DNA of 64,000 bases from Agelaius tricolor (taxonomy: Eukaryota > Chordata > Aves > Passeriformes > Icteridae). A model generated the notes under the pieces. The model did not search any database, was not told the DNA's origin, and saw nothing but the letters and a program-made list of their open reading frames with translations. Positions 50,732 through 62,900 of the stretch are shown here, piece after piece. Every line of letters starts with the position of its first letter. The stretch's first letter is position 1. The stretch covers positions 6,090,001-6,154,000 of the forward strand of contig JALJCS010000034.1 of NCBI GenBank assembly GCA_023055355.1, written 5' to 3'. Both the position numbers and the translations under genes were made by a program.

Positions 50732-51214
50732 TATGTCTCTAAACTGCTAAGTCTGCAGCTTAAACTCAAGCAGAAATCACAAGAAAGGGGATGTACTTGC
50801 TCAGTCAAAAAAAGTCATGGAATTTTACAGTAGCTGTCCTAAAAACCTGTTTTAAATTCTTACAAGAGAATTTAAAGAGAGTCTTAAGAGAATTTAGACC
50901 TCAGGGAGAAAGAGGCATTGGCAAATACCTTCTACAGTAGAAATTTAAAAATTCCTTCACAATTATGACCTATACTACAATCATTCTAATGATTTAGACC
51001 TCACTAATGAAAATTCATTTGCAGCCTTCTCCTCAGAGCTTGGTAGGATGCTCAAGAAGCGCAATTTCACATTTTACAGCTACTCAGCACTCTTTCTAGG
51101 AGACTGAAGCTATGACCAGTAGCACACAGTACCTGTGCGTTCACATAAAAATAGCAAAACTATTCCAAGACTGCACCATGAACACAGAAGAGCTTCTGAA
51201 GCATCCAAAAAAAG
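50732..51214. other. Unique non-coding stretch
   Basis: AT-rich and without recognised features. Confidence 0.55.
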
Positions 51215-51665
51215 GAATTTGTGAAAGTTTTGTACTTACAGGCCGAAGATAATGCTGCCACAGTCTCAACAGGAATCTGCATCCAAAATACTTGCAGGTA
51301 GGAACTGAAGCTCAAAATAAGAACATCCCAAAAAACTAAAAGAATAATTCCTAGAAGTCACAGTTGAGACAGCCATGATACATAAACTATCACCATACAA
51401 TTCCAGCAGGCTTCAACCCACATAAAGTAACATCCTGCCACTTCAGAAGGCTGCAAGGATCTGCCCTTCTTGGCCTTCAGCCCAGCCTTTTATCCCCTCC
51501 TGTTGATGCACTGCACCTGTGTGCCCTCTGCTCCCTCTGGTGATTGGTCAGTGCCCTGGGCACTCGTTACCTTCAATATTATTCACCTGCTCCCACAGCT
51601 GTAGCCAATTAGGAATGAGGCTTGGCCACAGCCCCACCCGAATTACCACAAACCGTGTGCCTACA
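51215..51665 (-). mobile_element. Promoter-like block, possible LTR on the minus strand
   Basis: On the minus strand the block opens TGTAGGCACACGG at 51665. It continues with two CCAAT-type boxes ('taattggcta' near 51604 and 'gaccaatcacc' near 51545), a TATA-like GGATAAAAGG at about 51487-51496, then a leader of about 250 bp. It ends at a donor-like 'cctgtaagtac' near 51233-51243. CCAAT and TATA spacing like this is typical of a retroviral U3 or a polymerase II promoter. The absence of an obvious AATAAA downstream of the TATA box argues for caution. It may be an LTR with leader, or the promoter and first exon of an unannotated transcript. Boundaries are tentative and no coding sequence is attached. 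Confidence 0.4.
51487..51497 (-). promoter_or_regulatory. TATA-like box
   Basis: The plus strand 'ccttttatcccc' is GGGGATAAAAGG on the minus strand. It lies about 50 bp downstream of an inverted-CCAAT motif, a plausible polymerase II core-promoter arrangement. Confidence 0.45.
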
Positions 51666-51925
51666 CTAAAAGAATTTGGAGAACCTTGGAAATTACTTAA
51701 TTCCAATGAATTTGTGACCAGCATTTTTGAAGCCAGACAACTGTCACCTCTTTTAATGTGTTTTTACAATAATAAATCCTTGTGCATTCATACCTGTAGT
51801 GACAATAACAATAGATCTCTTGAGCTCGGAATCCTTTTCCACTCCTGTTAAATCAACTTATTCCTCCTCCTTTGTTTATCTCATTGAAACTCATAAGGAC
51901 ATATGATCAACAAATCACTTTCATT
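51666..51925. other. Unrecognised non-coding stretch
   Basis: Carries an AATAAA at about 51771 on the plus strand and the only CpG in the vicinity. An 11-bp repeat of 51335-51345 (actaaaagaat) begins at 51665. No element is recognised. Confidence 0.4.
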
Positions 51926-52006
51926 ATTATTATTATTATTACTACTATTAGGATCAAGAGAGATATATAAATAGATATATTTGTATATACAGATACAAAT
52001 ATATAT
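51926..52006. repeat. ATT microsatellite followed by AT-rich inverted repeat
   Basis: A run of about six ATT units (tcattattattattattatt) is followed by the perfect 12-bp inverted repeat ATATATTTGTAT (51975-51986), spacer ATACAG, ATACAAATATAT (51993-52004). Confidence 0.92.
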
Positions 52007-55000
52007 GAAGAAACTACTTCTGAGACCTTTGTTTTCTTGATGAGGAAACTAGGCAGCCCATACAGAAGACTCAGGAATAATGTTTATTGAAGAATGCTAT
52101 AAAATGGAAGTGATCCCGCTTTGAAAAAACTCCCTCCCTCTCACACTACTATACTGTCCAATTAATAATTATATTCTTTTGAGCATCTTAAAACCATAGG
52201 AAAATTCAGCCACTTCTGCATGAGATTTAAATCTAAACATGTCATCGATTTAACAGAAATTCCTCACCTAAGGCTTTAGTGTGGTGTTCTTTTTCCTGCC
52301 TTACACACACATGTTAAAATAATCATGTCAAAGGATTCTCAAACTGTGTCTTCAAGCCTTTCAGAGGGTGATTCACTCTATTCATTTTCACTAGGCACAG
52401 TGCTGCTTTACTTTAACTGAACATACCTTTTATATATTTCATGTGGATCCAGACCAATCTGCAGAGACTGACTGACTCTTTGCTGACAATGTCAACAGAC
52501 TGAAACAAAATACACGTGTAGGAAATAAAGGACGGCTGAGAGGGAAGGGCTTGGCAGAAGAAAAGAAACTTTTGGTGATTTGGTGGTATGTGAAAGAAAC
52601 TGGGCAGCATCCCACTGGATTAGATCTTTCCACCTGCCCTGTCCCCACTCATCAGTGTGCTGGGCCCATACATACCTCTCTTAGGTAAATCCTCTGGAGA
52701 TCAGAAGGAAAAATGCAGTAGCTCAACCAGAACAATTGAAGGATAAGGGAGCAGCAAACTGGCTTGGCAAACTGACTCCATCTATAGAGAGGATACCTAT
52801 AAATATATATATATATGGAAGGGATCTGCCTCACCCATGAGCAAATCTCTGCAAATAGGGCAGGATTTAAGCAGAACCTGCAGCAAGCCACCCCTAAGTA
52901 TGCCATGAAGGTGCAGTGACAAGGCTGGTAGAGGTACAGGTGAGTTAGTGCATTTAAAGCATACAAAACTGTCTTTGTCAGCTGCCAGCTCATATTTTTA
53001 TAGCCTTTTCAAGCATATCAGCTTCCTGTTCCATGAAAATCATCCAAGTGATTGTTGATAGCACCCTATCCTAGTCTCACTACAGCTGTATCAGAGATAG
53101 TATTTCTTTTCACATAAAAACAAGCTCAGGGAGAGGGGGAAATGGCAAATAAAAAGTTAGACTAGTAGTGAGCCACACAATGACAGAATTGCCCCAGATG
53201 TCTGGATGACAAACCTCACTCCCAGGCACACACTTACTGTGGTCTGTAACCAGCCTAGCCCAGCCCTTGGCCATGGAATATAAGGAAAAGGGATTTGACA
53301 GCAGGTCCTCAGCTGGAGAGCTTCTTGTCAGTAAGGGTCCACGTGACATTTTGGACTAAACATCAAATTCAATGTGTTACAAAATCTTTTCTAGAAAACT
53401 CTCCTTCATAACCAGTGCTCTCATTAAAAATCTCACCTCCAGAGAAACTCAGGGACAGAAAGAGAGAAGTTTCTCTGCTAAGAATCAAATCTTATCTTTA
53501 CTTCTTTTATTTTCTTTATAACAGTAAGACTACAGGCACTATAAACCAAAAAGAAGTTGTATTTGCATAGTTTGCATCTCCCAGGTCACAGCTAAGCAAT
53601 CAAGGAGAGACTGGTTTCTCTCAGAAAGATCAAAGTATTTTCCTTTACTTTGTAGGATATACAAACAAACTTGAACTGGAAACAGAGAGAAAAGGAGGAC
53701 CTTTGCTTCTGCTAGGTATGACATCAGAGACATCATGGATGAGAAAGTCTCAAAATGCTCACTGATTTATTTTTGCAGGCTCTCCAAAGTGTCTTGACAC
53801 CTTTATTTGGGATCCAGATATTTATATAACACTCTGGAATTCATCAAAGATCAGTCTGAAATATTGTCACATGGCAGCCAAATCGTCTCAAGATGCCTCA
53901 CTAGAATTCAAACATACACACTGCACAGGACCTTCTTCTAGCAAGCTTTACAGAAGGGACCAGATAAAGCTGCCAAAGAAAATGAAATTTAACAGCCAAA
54001 AGTATGTGAAAATAACCCCTAGAATTGAGCACTTTATCTCTGCTGGGGAAACATTTTCTTTTCCTTTCCTTCCTAATTCAATTTACATTTATTTCCATTG
54101 TACTTTGGAAAGTTTTGCACCACATCATTATTATTTCTATCAAGCTTTAGGCAGACTTATTTTTATGCAGCTAAAACACTAACTTTAATCAAGGGACCAC
54201 AACCATTTCATCTCTTGTATATGCAGCCAGTGTCTCAGCCCTTATAAAACATTCCAGCATCTCTTGATTTGCAGTTTTCTGACAGTCCTGATCACAGATG
54301 CAGTTAATACCATGAAGACCAAGTACTAATGAAATCACAGCATTCTTTACCTGCAAGTATTTGCTTGTATTTTTTTCAAACATTTTCTATGAGTACCCCT
54401 TGGAAGAACAAGATTGAAATAATAATCAGGGAAATCCAACACAATGGGAATAGGAATGCCACTTAAAGTACAGTGTTCTTTTTATGACTTGAGAAGAAAG
54501 CATGCAGACAAGTTTCTGTGTTCCTCAGAATCTAATTACCTGTACAGGGCAAGCTTGGAGACAGGTATTTATAGCTGTGGTTACTGTTGTTGCTGCTATT
54601 CAACAGTCACAAAATTAGGAAATCCTAAATGCTACTCCACCTTTTCTTGTCTCCTCACTGAGCCTACACTTGGAATTACTACTGTCAGCCACAAAGAGAA
54701 CAATTCCCAGACGTGCGTCCTCTATCCTGTCCTGCTACATTATTTTCACTCTGGTGTAGGAGGAATCTACTGTCTGCCATTTCAGCAAAGAACAAGTCCA
54801 GTATCTCTCTTTACCTCCTCAGATTTGCATCAGGCATTCACCATACACACACTGTGGCATCTCAATAGTTCTTGTGGTCAGTCTCAGATGACTAATAATC
54901 CTGAACTAGACTGTTCAAAGAGCCTGAATATTTTCTAGGGTTAATTGTCTTCTTCTATTAGTGGTTAGGCCTCTTACCTGGAGTGGTAAGTGCTTTTTTA

Positions 55001-58000
55001 CCTTTAGAGTCTGAGGTTCTAAAGTACTACCCCCCTTTGGCTAGTAACACGTGCAAGATAAGCATTAAAATCCCCCTTCATTTCAGTGGGGCTGTACTAA
55101 CAACTGCCCAGAGGACTTTACAAAATCCCTCAGCACTTCAGGCAACCATCTGTGCTTGTCACTGGCACTTGGAAACATTGTCCTTGAGGAGCTCGCAGGG
55201 CCCATGACAGAAGAGTCAAGCACTGGCTTGCTGATGCACAGTGCTGACTCACCTCCTCTAAATCAGTTCTCAGAAACATTATCAGAATTATCAGTGGAAA
55301 TCACTGCACCAAGCCAAAGCTCTCTGGCAGCATTTTAAAAAGCTCCCCAAATGGCTACCTCTGGCTCCTGAAAATTAGCCACAGCTGTTGCTAAAAACGA
55401 CTGCAATTCCACAGGAAACCCGCAAAACTGGCAACTTTAAAATAGTAACAAGCTTCCCCAAGCAATTTTTAATCCTGAGCCCCCAAGAAGTACAGAGCCA
55501 AAGCTGATGCATCATCCATTCTCTGAGCAAACCTCACTGTAGTTCTCTCTGCTGGCCTCTTCCACAGTGTCTCCCTTGCAGGTCTCTCCAGCATGCAAGA
55601 GTCAAAAAAGGAGTCACCAATACTTTCCAATGTGATTTTCAAGAAAAACACATTTCAATATATTTCAGGTACATGGGCCACGAACAAATGTACAGCAGCT
55701 TATACATAGTCACCACTTTCCCAGAAATTCAGGGCCAAATTCTGAAGTAATTGGAACCTTATGCAACTGTTGACTCTAGTGAGAGCAAACAGGTGTTATG
55801 TCAATTATCACAGATTATCTCAGTGGAATAGCCCCAGTTTGGGGTTACATTATGACAATTTTGTAAGTGCTTGACATAAAAGGTCTTACAGTCAACATAA
55901 CCAGGCACAAGAGGCTCATCAGTGTTTTAGGGTGGAGTAGTGTACAATCAAAGGAAAGTAAAAGTGGCCAAAGTTTCCTTCAATCCAGAAAATCCCAATG
56001 ACTCCTTATCTCCAAGGAGTATTTAACAACTTGCACAAGTTAGCACAGGATAAGACTGCTGTGACATAGGCCAAGTGAAGGGCTCAGTGCATGGCTACGA
56101 AAAGAAGTGCTTACTAAAACCTTTGTTATCCAAGATGTGCTTTAATTTTAGGAGAATTTGCTTATTCTTTGCAAAAATACCTAATTGTTTCATGCCCACA
56201 AAAGCAAGTGAAACTACCTGAACTCTACAAAATTACAGTGTGCCTTCCCTTCATCACTGAACAGGATTTCTGTCTAAATTCTACTCACCTACTCCATTTT
56301 CTAAAGGAAAAAAATGACCTGCAACAGCTGTGGCATTGTGGTTGGCCTGAAATTAATGAAAAGAAGTTAGAATTCCTATTTTTTCAATAAGCATGTACAG
56401 CCTTTTATCCCTTTGGCAGTCAAAGGAAAAAAAAAAAAAAGGAAAACAAAAAAAAAGCCTAAGCAAGAAAACAGCTGAATTCATGTTTCTTTGTCCTGAC
56501 TACAAAAGAAGGATGAAGGAATTAAGTATTTTCTAAAATTCAAACGGCATTGCCTCTCAGTCAATTACTATTTGGGCTCTTAAAAATAAGTCCAGGGATC
56601 ATGACGGATTATATTTAAATCAGTTGTTTTGATTAAAGATGATGGAGCATAACAAGTAAACCTGAGGGACAGTATAGGTAACAAATTAAATTTACATTCC
56701 TTGTGTGAGTTTAGCAGGTATTTCTACACCCTTTAGCTTTCTAACATGAATCTTCAAAGGGCAGTGGTGGTGGGAATTCATCTTGATAGCCTGTTTCCTG
56801 AGCACATATAAAGATAAGTCTGTAATATTGTTTTGCCCATTTATCAGCTTGCTGAAGACATTTTTAAAGCATTTCATTTATCCATAATTCATCAAGAAAA
56901 CCTCCCTATTTAAAGCTGAAACCACATCACATTTGAAAATATTAAGGGCAATTTTCACAAGGGCAGCAACAAATTCTGACATCAACTAGTTCTTGTGGCC
57001 TCCAAAGCCCACAGGAGTGTAAGAAATAGAAAGTTATCATGGCAGCACCTGTCTTGGCACTTAACAAATGTGTAGCTAGCCATGTCACATGGATAGGTAC
57101 ATGGTTATTTGGCAAACAATTCAGCACTGGTAGCTGCTCCATGTGCTTTTAGTCACAGCAGTACAGATGCATATGACATAATCATTGTCTGGGACAATAT
57201 CTAAAACACAATTGTTACTTGTTCTTAAAACCAGATACATCTGTACATACATCTGTATTTGGAACCTTTGGATGCTGGCACACGTGCTGGATGGACTTCC
57301 TGCACACAGATGAGTCCTGGAAACCTTGCCTCATTAGGAGGAACTTTTCTCACAAGCTCTGGGACTGTTTGGAATTCCAGTGCTCCAGAGATTACCTCAT
57401 TGTTAGGCATCACCTAATTTGAAACACAATCATACCTGACAGCTTTCCATTATCGCATTAGGGAAGTTTGCCATCGCTTTCTGGGATTAATAGACAATAA
57501 GGAGATAGATGCATCATGCCTCCCAAAGCCAGAAATATTAACTAAGGAGTAGAAATCTCTGATGTCTGTTATACAGCGCTTGAGGTACCTGTGCAAATAC
57601 TCTTTCATGGATGGACAAACGGATATTGTAGCAAATTGGTAACTACAAGGCTTGTAGTCTGGGGTTTCTTTATCTTTAAAAACAAGTATATTTAGTTTTA
57701 TTTTTAAAAATGTATTTTTTTCACAACTCTCTTATTCTTTAAAGGTTTCAACTCAACATAAAAAACCCATGAAAATAAGATAAAGACCTAAAAACATCTC
57801 TTGTGTAACTACATTAAGTGCCTCAAGAATTAAAATAGTAGCCAATTAAGCTCATTGAGTCAGGATATGAAGAAAAAAGCAAATTTAATTAATGTGTATA
57901 TTAGATAAGTGCATTTGAAGAATCAAAATCTTCCCTTGAATCTTTTAAAAACAGGAACAAAATTCATCCTTCAAAAAATACTGATTAATGAAAAGGAATA

Positions 58001-58308
58001 CTGCATGAATGATATTGGTCCTCTATTTTTGCTAGCATCTCCTAACTTTACAATTTATGTGGTTATGCAGTCATCCACAGAAGTTTTTGCAGGTAGCTTA
58101 AAATAATTTAAGCTCAAATACAGCACATCAGCTGTGACAATGAATTCCATTCCTTTGTGGATTTCATCTGTGAAATTCCTTCCATAAAAGACGTTTATGG
58201 TGAAAAGGAGGTATAATGGAAACAGTTACAGCAAATTAAAACACTTCTCTGTAACCTTATGCTCAGCAGAGCACCTAGACCAGCCAGGGCTTCTCCTGCC
58301 TCCTGCAG
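52007..58308. other. Unique non-coding stretch
   Basis: Largely featureless, AT-rich DNA. A (TA)n run lies near 52804-52815, A-rich runs at 56427-56456, and a 12-bp tandem pair (atacatctgtac/atacatctgtat) at 57235-57258. The plus frames at 53871-54182 and 54444-54938 (103 and 164 codons) have no recognised domain. Confidence 0.5.
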
Positions 58309-58602
58309 TTTTACCTGCTGATTCTCCTGATCCATCTCCTCAATCCTCCCAGCTGTCCTGAGAGGGACATGGGCACCTTGGGTCTGCTTCCCAAGGAGCT
58401 GGAGCTGCAGGCCATGGACCCTGAGCCAACCCCATTGGCAGACATGGCGCTGGTGTCCTGGACATGCTTCCTGGTGGAGCTGCTGATCATGGGCATTGGC
58501 CTGGGATGCTGCCTTGGCAGAAGGCTCTGGAGAGAGATGAGGGAGGGGGCCAGGCAGCTGGGAGCTGAGACTAACCAAGGCCTTGGGACACTGTGGTGTA
58601 AG
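58309..58602 (+). CDS. Candidate exon of an unidentified short membrane protein or pseudogene
   Basis: The segment is bounded by a good acceptor ('cttctcctgcctcctgcag', AG at 58307-58308) and a strong donor (AAG|GTGAGG, GT at 58603-58604). It is open for 98 codons in one frame and begins and ends on codon boundaries. An internal ATG lies at 58369. From it the peptide runs through 'MDPEPTPLADM' to a hydrophobic helix of about 23 residues (from ALVSWTC to GLGCCL), then a basic flank 'GRRLWREMREGARQ', the layout of a single-pass membrane protein with a short tail. Composition is GC-rich, unlike the flanks. I recognise no family. Open frames on the opposite strand (up to 201 codons) and in the other plus frames show that GC richness alone inflates ORFs here. 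Confidence 0.35.
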
Positions 58603-58782
58603 GTGAGGCCTGAGAGCCCCCATGGATGAGCAAGGCTGGGCAGGCCCTGAGGCTGCCATGGGGCCTCCTTGGCAGCCATTTGGCCAAGGCTCTGGCACAG
58701 AGGCCAAAGGCAGCCCCAGAGGCCTTGGCCCCGCTCATCCCCTCTGCTCCTTCCTGGGGGATCCCTGTGCTTTTCCTTGCAG
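58603..58782 (+). other. Candidate 180-bp intron
   Basis: Begins GTGAGG at 58603 and ends 'gtgcttttccttgcag' at 58782, a textbook donor and acceptor pair with a polypyrimidine tract. The length is plausible for a short bird intron. Confidence 0.35.
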
Positions 58783-59026
58783 GGGAGGTGCCAGAGCCCC
58801 TTGGTCCATTCAGGGCTGTGCTGCTGCCGGGACACGGCTGCCCCAGGAAGCTGCTCCAGCTGCTGAGGCACAACCGTGCCATGCTGTGGCTGTGCCACTG
58901 CTCTCAGCAGAGGCACAGAGCCAGGGGAGCAGCAGAAGGGGCCATCTGGAAGAGGAGGACACTACAAGTCTTCCTTCAGCACTGACTCTGCAGCTCCAAC
59001 ACAACACTCTGAGTGCAGAGCATTGA
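58783..59026 (+). CDS. Candidate second exon of the same locus; frame uncertain
   Basis: Follows the acceptor at 58782. Joining at the strong donor (phase 0) gives about 28 further codons, cysteine-rich, ending in a stop near 58866. The two other frames stay open longer, one ending at 58985 ('KLLQLLRHNRAMLWLCHC' region) and one at 59026 ('GHLEEEDTTSLPSALTLQ' region). Using an alternative GT at 58596 would lead into the frame ending at 59026. That no frame is clearly favoured suggests either a decayed gene with a frameshift or a spliced non-coding transcript. Confidence 0.28.
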
Positions 59027-59950
59027 GGGGGATGTGTGACCACTGCCCAGCCCGGGCACAGCAACATCCCCATCTTAGGAGTTAGTCATAGGACTCCCTG
59101 CCACCTTTTCCTCAAGAAGTTCACGTTCCTCTTAGTGTTCGAGTTCCAAAGGCTGAAGTACTTTAGGCATAAGGTTCTCAAGCCGTAGTCTTCTAGTTAC
59201 CCTCTAGCTGTAGATTTTGAGAGCAGTCAAGTTAATAATGTTCATGTTTTCTACACATTGCTGTGTTGTGTTCTAGATATTTCATCTGAGAGGGGACACA
59301 GTGATTGATGGGTTTGCACAGGAGATCCAGACTTCCCAGAATGGATGGCCTGAGTGTACCCACAGGATTTGCAAGAGTATGGAGGGCAGCTGGAAAGAAG
59401 ATGGTGGGCAGTATTCACCTGCCTCCACCTCCTAAGGATGCTTGGATTCAATCCCTGTCTGCACTGTGCCAGGAGGACATCAAAGTTCTCAAGCCTCTAG
59501 ATTGAGGCAGCCTCCAGCCCTCAAGCAGGGCCACCCTGAAGTGTGCACCATTCCTGCCTCTGGGCCAGGACCGTGCTCCATCTCCCAAGATCCCTGCAAG
59601 CTGGGCCTCTTGGGTGCACTCCTCTGTCAAGAATTCATCACCAGGGCCTACAGTAGAGACTTTGGTCCACTGTGTGAGCTTCTGTCACTTCTATGACACA
59701 GGTCCTGTCTCAGCTGACTGCCTGTGCTCCTGCTCTCTCTGCTCTTGTGCTCTGTTCATGCGTCCAATGTCAGCTTTCCAAGTGAGACAAGTTCTGTCCT
59801 TTTGGAGTTCCATTCCCCTCTGCTAGGAGGGCTATGGCACTGGAGGAGGTCTGGAGATACCCCTGCTGCCCTAGCACAGAACTGCCTTTGGAGTGCTGCT
59901 CCAACTCCATCTTAAAACTCAAGGTGCTGCTGACTGCAAAGCTTTTCCTG
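59027..59950 (+). other. Moderately GC-rich unassigned region downstream of the candidate exons
   Basis: Open plus frames at 59305-59505, 59442-59696 and 59614-59826 hand over from frame to frame, as seen in a frameshifted old coding sequence. An acceptor-like 'gctgtgttgtgttctag' ends at about 59274. The first frame ends in a protein-like, proline-containing stretch ('HLPPPPKDAWIQSLSALC'). I recognise no family, so it is described as a possible decayed exon region. Confidence 0.3.
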
Positions 59951-62900
59951 AAGCCTGTACATTGGACACTTAGGACTCCTACCAGCACATAAACTGAACA
60001 TAACTGGCACCTAAATTATGAGTCAGGACAATGCTCACCAAAATTTTATCTTACATGCTAAATATTTCCACATTACTACCAACCTGATCCAATAAAAATA
60101 TCAGATACGGCAGACTTCTGTTTTTTAACAGCACTGCATCTGATCTATCACTCACAACTTCTGATATTTCTATCAAGAGATTAGTAACAGTTCCATGTAT
60201 ACATGTATCAAAGACATAGACAACTACTGAAATGCTGGTTACATAAAACCAGATTTTTTTTCCTGAATCTTAATGCGACAATAAAACTCTCACTTCTGAA
60301 AGAGGTTTAGAAACTGATCCACACACAGTAAAACAAAACAAGAGTCTTTCTATTCCTCTCAGTAGTCTTTGGATCAGGCCCTGATTTATTTATCAGCATC
60401 TATTTATGAAGACCCTTAGGGTGCCAACTTGTTAAATTAAATATAGATCAACAAAAAATATCCTTGTGAGTAGTCTTATTTCCTCCATATTGAGAAACAT
60501 ACATTTTGAGCAATGTAATTCATTGGTGAGTATAACTATTGATTTCATAAGAATAACGTCTGGTTTTGAACATTTTTCTGCATCTCCTGCCAAGCTCCAT
60601 GGAGATATTTTATATGAGATATTATTCAAAACCTGTAAGTCTGCTAAATTAAACAGGGGGCTCTGGGGTCTTTGAAAATTAAGTGTGGTGAAATCAGAGA
60701 CTTTTACCTACACAACTTAGTGAAAATAAGCAGCTACAAAGCACACTGCACTTCATTGTTTTGAGTTCTTCAGCCCATTACTAAATTTAAAGCCAGCATT
60801 TGGGTTTATTACTTCTTTCCACAGATTTCACATTTCTCATCTTATTTTCGATGCTGGTCAGAACTGGAACCTCTTTCTGTCCTTTTTTTTAGATGAGGGC
60901 TAAGAATAGATTTCCTTCTGGCATGTTATTAGTACTCCTGCTTTGGTCCATGATAATCTCTGTTTTTCTGTGCCACTTTGAACTGAAGTTCTGTTCATTA
61001 TTTTATGACAGTCGCTTTGTTCTGCTTTCACCTTGAAGAAAAAAGCATTCAAGATAATGATGTTTAGGGGAATCATTTGTTCACTGTACTTCTGGGGTTT
61101 TAATACACACAGAGACCTCTGTGGTTGATGTGTTCAGATTATAGTTCTGTGGGGCTGTCCACTCTTCTTACTTCTGGAATAAGTTCAGCCAGGCTCTATC
61201 CTGATTTCATAGCCTTATACAGGCATGCATTTCCTAGCAAGTATCTCAGTCATCCCATCCTCAACTAGCTATATATTTTACTTCCAATTTTGTTGGAAGT
61301 TTTGTCTGGTTAAACTATTAAATTTACTAATAGAGATACTTTACAATGGTTATAAAAGATATCAGCAGAGGGCATCTTCATTTTGGCCTTTTCAAAGACA
61401 TGGTATCCTCTGGGCATTCACAATAATTATAACACAATGCTTGCTTTGCTTTCTTTTGTGCAGGAAACAGGAAAAAAACCTAAAAACCTTCCCTTCACCT
61501 CTCTACCCTATTAGTTCAAGGATCAGACAGCACTAAAGTCCCACTCAAGACCTCAGGTCAGGGTAAATTTCACCCTTGAAGAACTAGAAAGAGGGAACCA
61601 GTTTCTTTTGTTCCCATTTTGGAAAAAGCCTGTCTGCTTTGTTGCATATCTGGACTTTTTCCTCAAATGTGATCTTTAAAACACAGGTGTCCCCACATTA
61701 CCTTTGGTTGAGAAGACATGGACTCAGCTATAAAATGATGCAAAAAAAAAAATCAAACCAAAAAAACCCCAACCAAACAAATTTAAGATTTATTAACTGA
61801 AGGAGAGTATTTGTTGGCACTTAGAATGTGATTCTGTGATAGATGAGCTGCAAGCTTACCTTTATAGCAGTGTTCTTTGGGATCATATTTATCATATATT
61901 TTTTGTCTATCACAATTGTTACAAGCATCTGTGAGTACTAATAGTTCTGGTCCAGGACATGCTGCTTCTCTAGACCCTGTCTCACCAGAGGGATTTCCAT
62001 TTCACTGTATCCATGTCCAAAAGACAAAAATGAATGTTTCAATATTGCTCTTTCTGGAAAAAGGAACAATATAGATTTTTTTCTTGCTCAAATTTCACAT
62101 AGATGAGGAAATTACAAATTCTGTCACTCACAGAACATACAATCCCCTCTATTTTGCTGTTTTTGTGATTACTTTTTCTACTGGATGAATGCAAATCAAA
62201 ACCATTATACATTTCCTAGGAAGAAGAGGAATCAGGAAGAACAAGGTTTTGAGTTTGTCTCTAAAAAGCTAATAATATTTTTTTATAGAGAAATTTTACT
62301 ATCTAAGTCATCACTTGTCCTCCAGTAATCTCCAGGGATCCTCATGTTACTCTCTGAATCTTGTCACTGGCATTGAATTGCTCAGTTAAATGAGAGAACT
62401 CAGGCTTCTGTGACAACCTTTCACTCTTTCCTGAAGAATGATGCCACAAACCTTACAACAAAGGGAAGCGTTGTTGTCATTCTTCATTTTTTTCTTACTT
62501 TAATTTTCTCTTTAATCTGCATTGAGCAGTTACCTAAATTCCTTCTTATATATCAATAATACAAGAAGTGCTCATAATTAAAAGCCATTACTACTACTAA
62601 TACCAATACTTCTATTACATAAATCAGATAAAAACCTAAGTATTCATGCTCTAATGACAATAAAAACACCTACCAGTGTAGCATAAGCTTATCCTAAAGT
62701 AAACAGACACAATTCCATTTAGGTGGCTAGAGCCTACTAACCACCAGAAAAGGGGAGGCTAAAACATTAAGGACTGGAACACCAATTGTTTAAAAAGCAA
62801 GCATTTAGACTAATGAAAAATGTTTCCCATTATTAGACTGCCTCATAAATACTTATTGGGCAACATTAACAGCAGCAATAAAAGAGCTATGTGCAACATA

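Noticed and set aside
54444..54938. 164-codon plus-strand open frame
   Set aside because: Composition is irregular, with clusters of Cys and Ser. There is no family motif, signal peptide or splice support.
58195..58916. Minus-strand frames of 170 and 201 codons over the GC-rich patch
   Set aside because: They overlap the plus-strand candidate exons. Their Q/S/P/H-rich content is typical of GC-rich antisense frames, and splice signals favour the plus strand.
61820..61842. gattctgtgat-like motif resembling a CR1 terminus
   Set aside because: Only about 11 bp match, with no upstream CR1 body, so it is likely chance.
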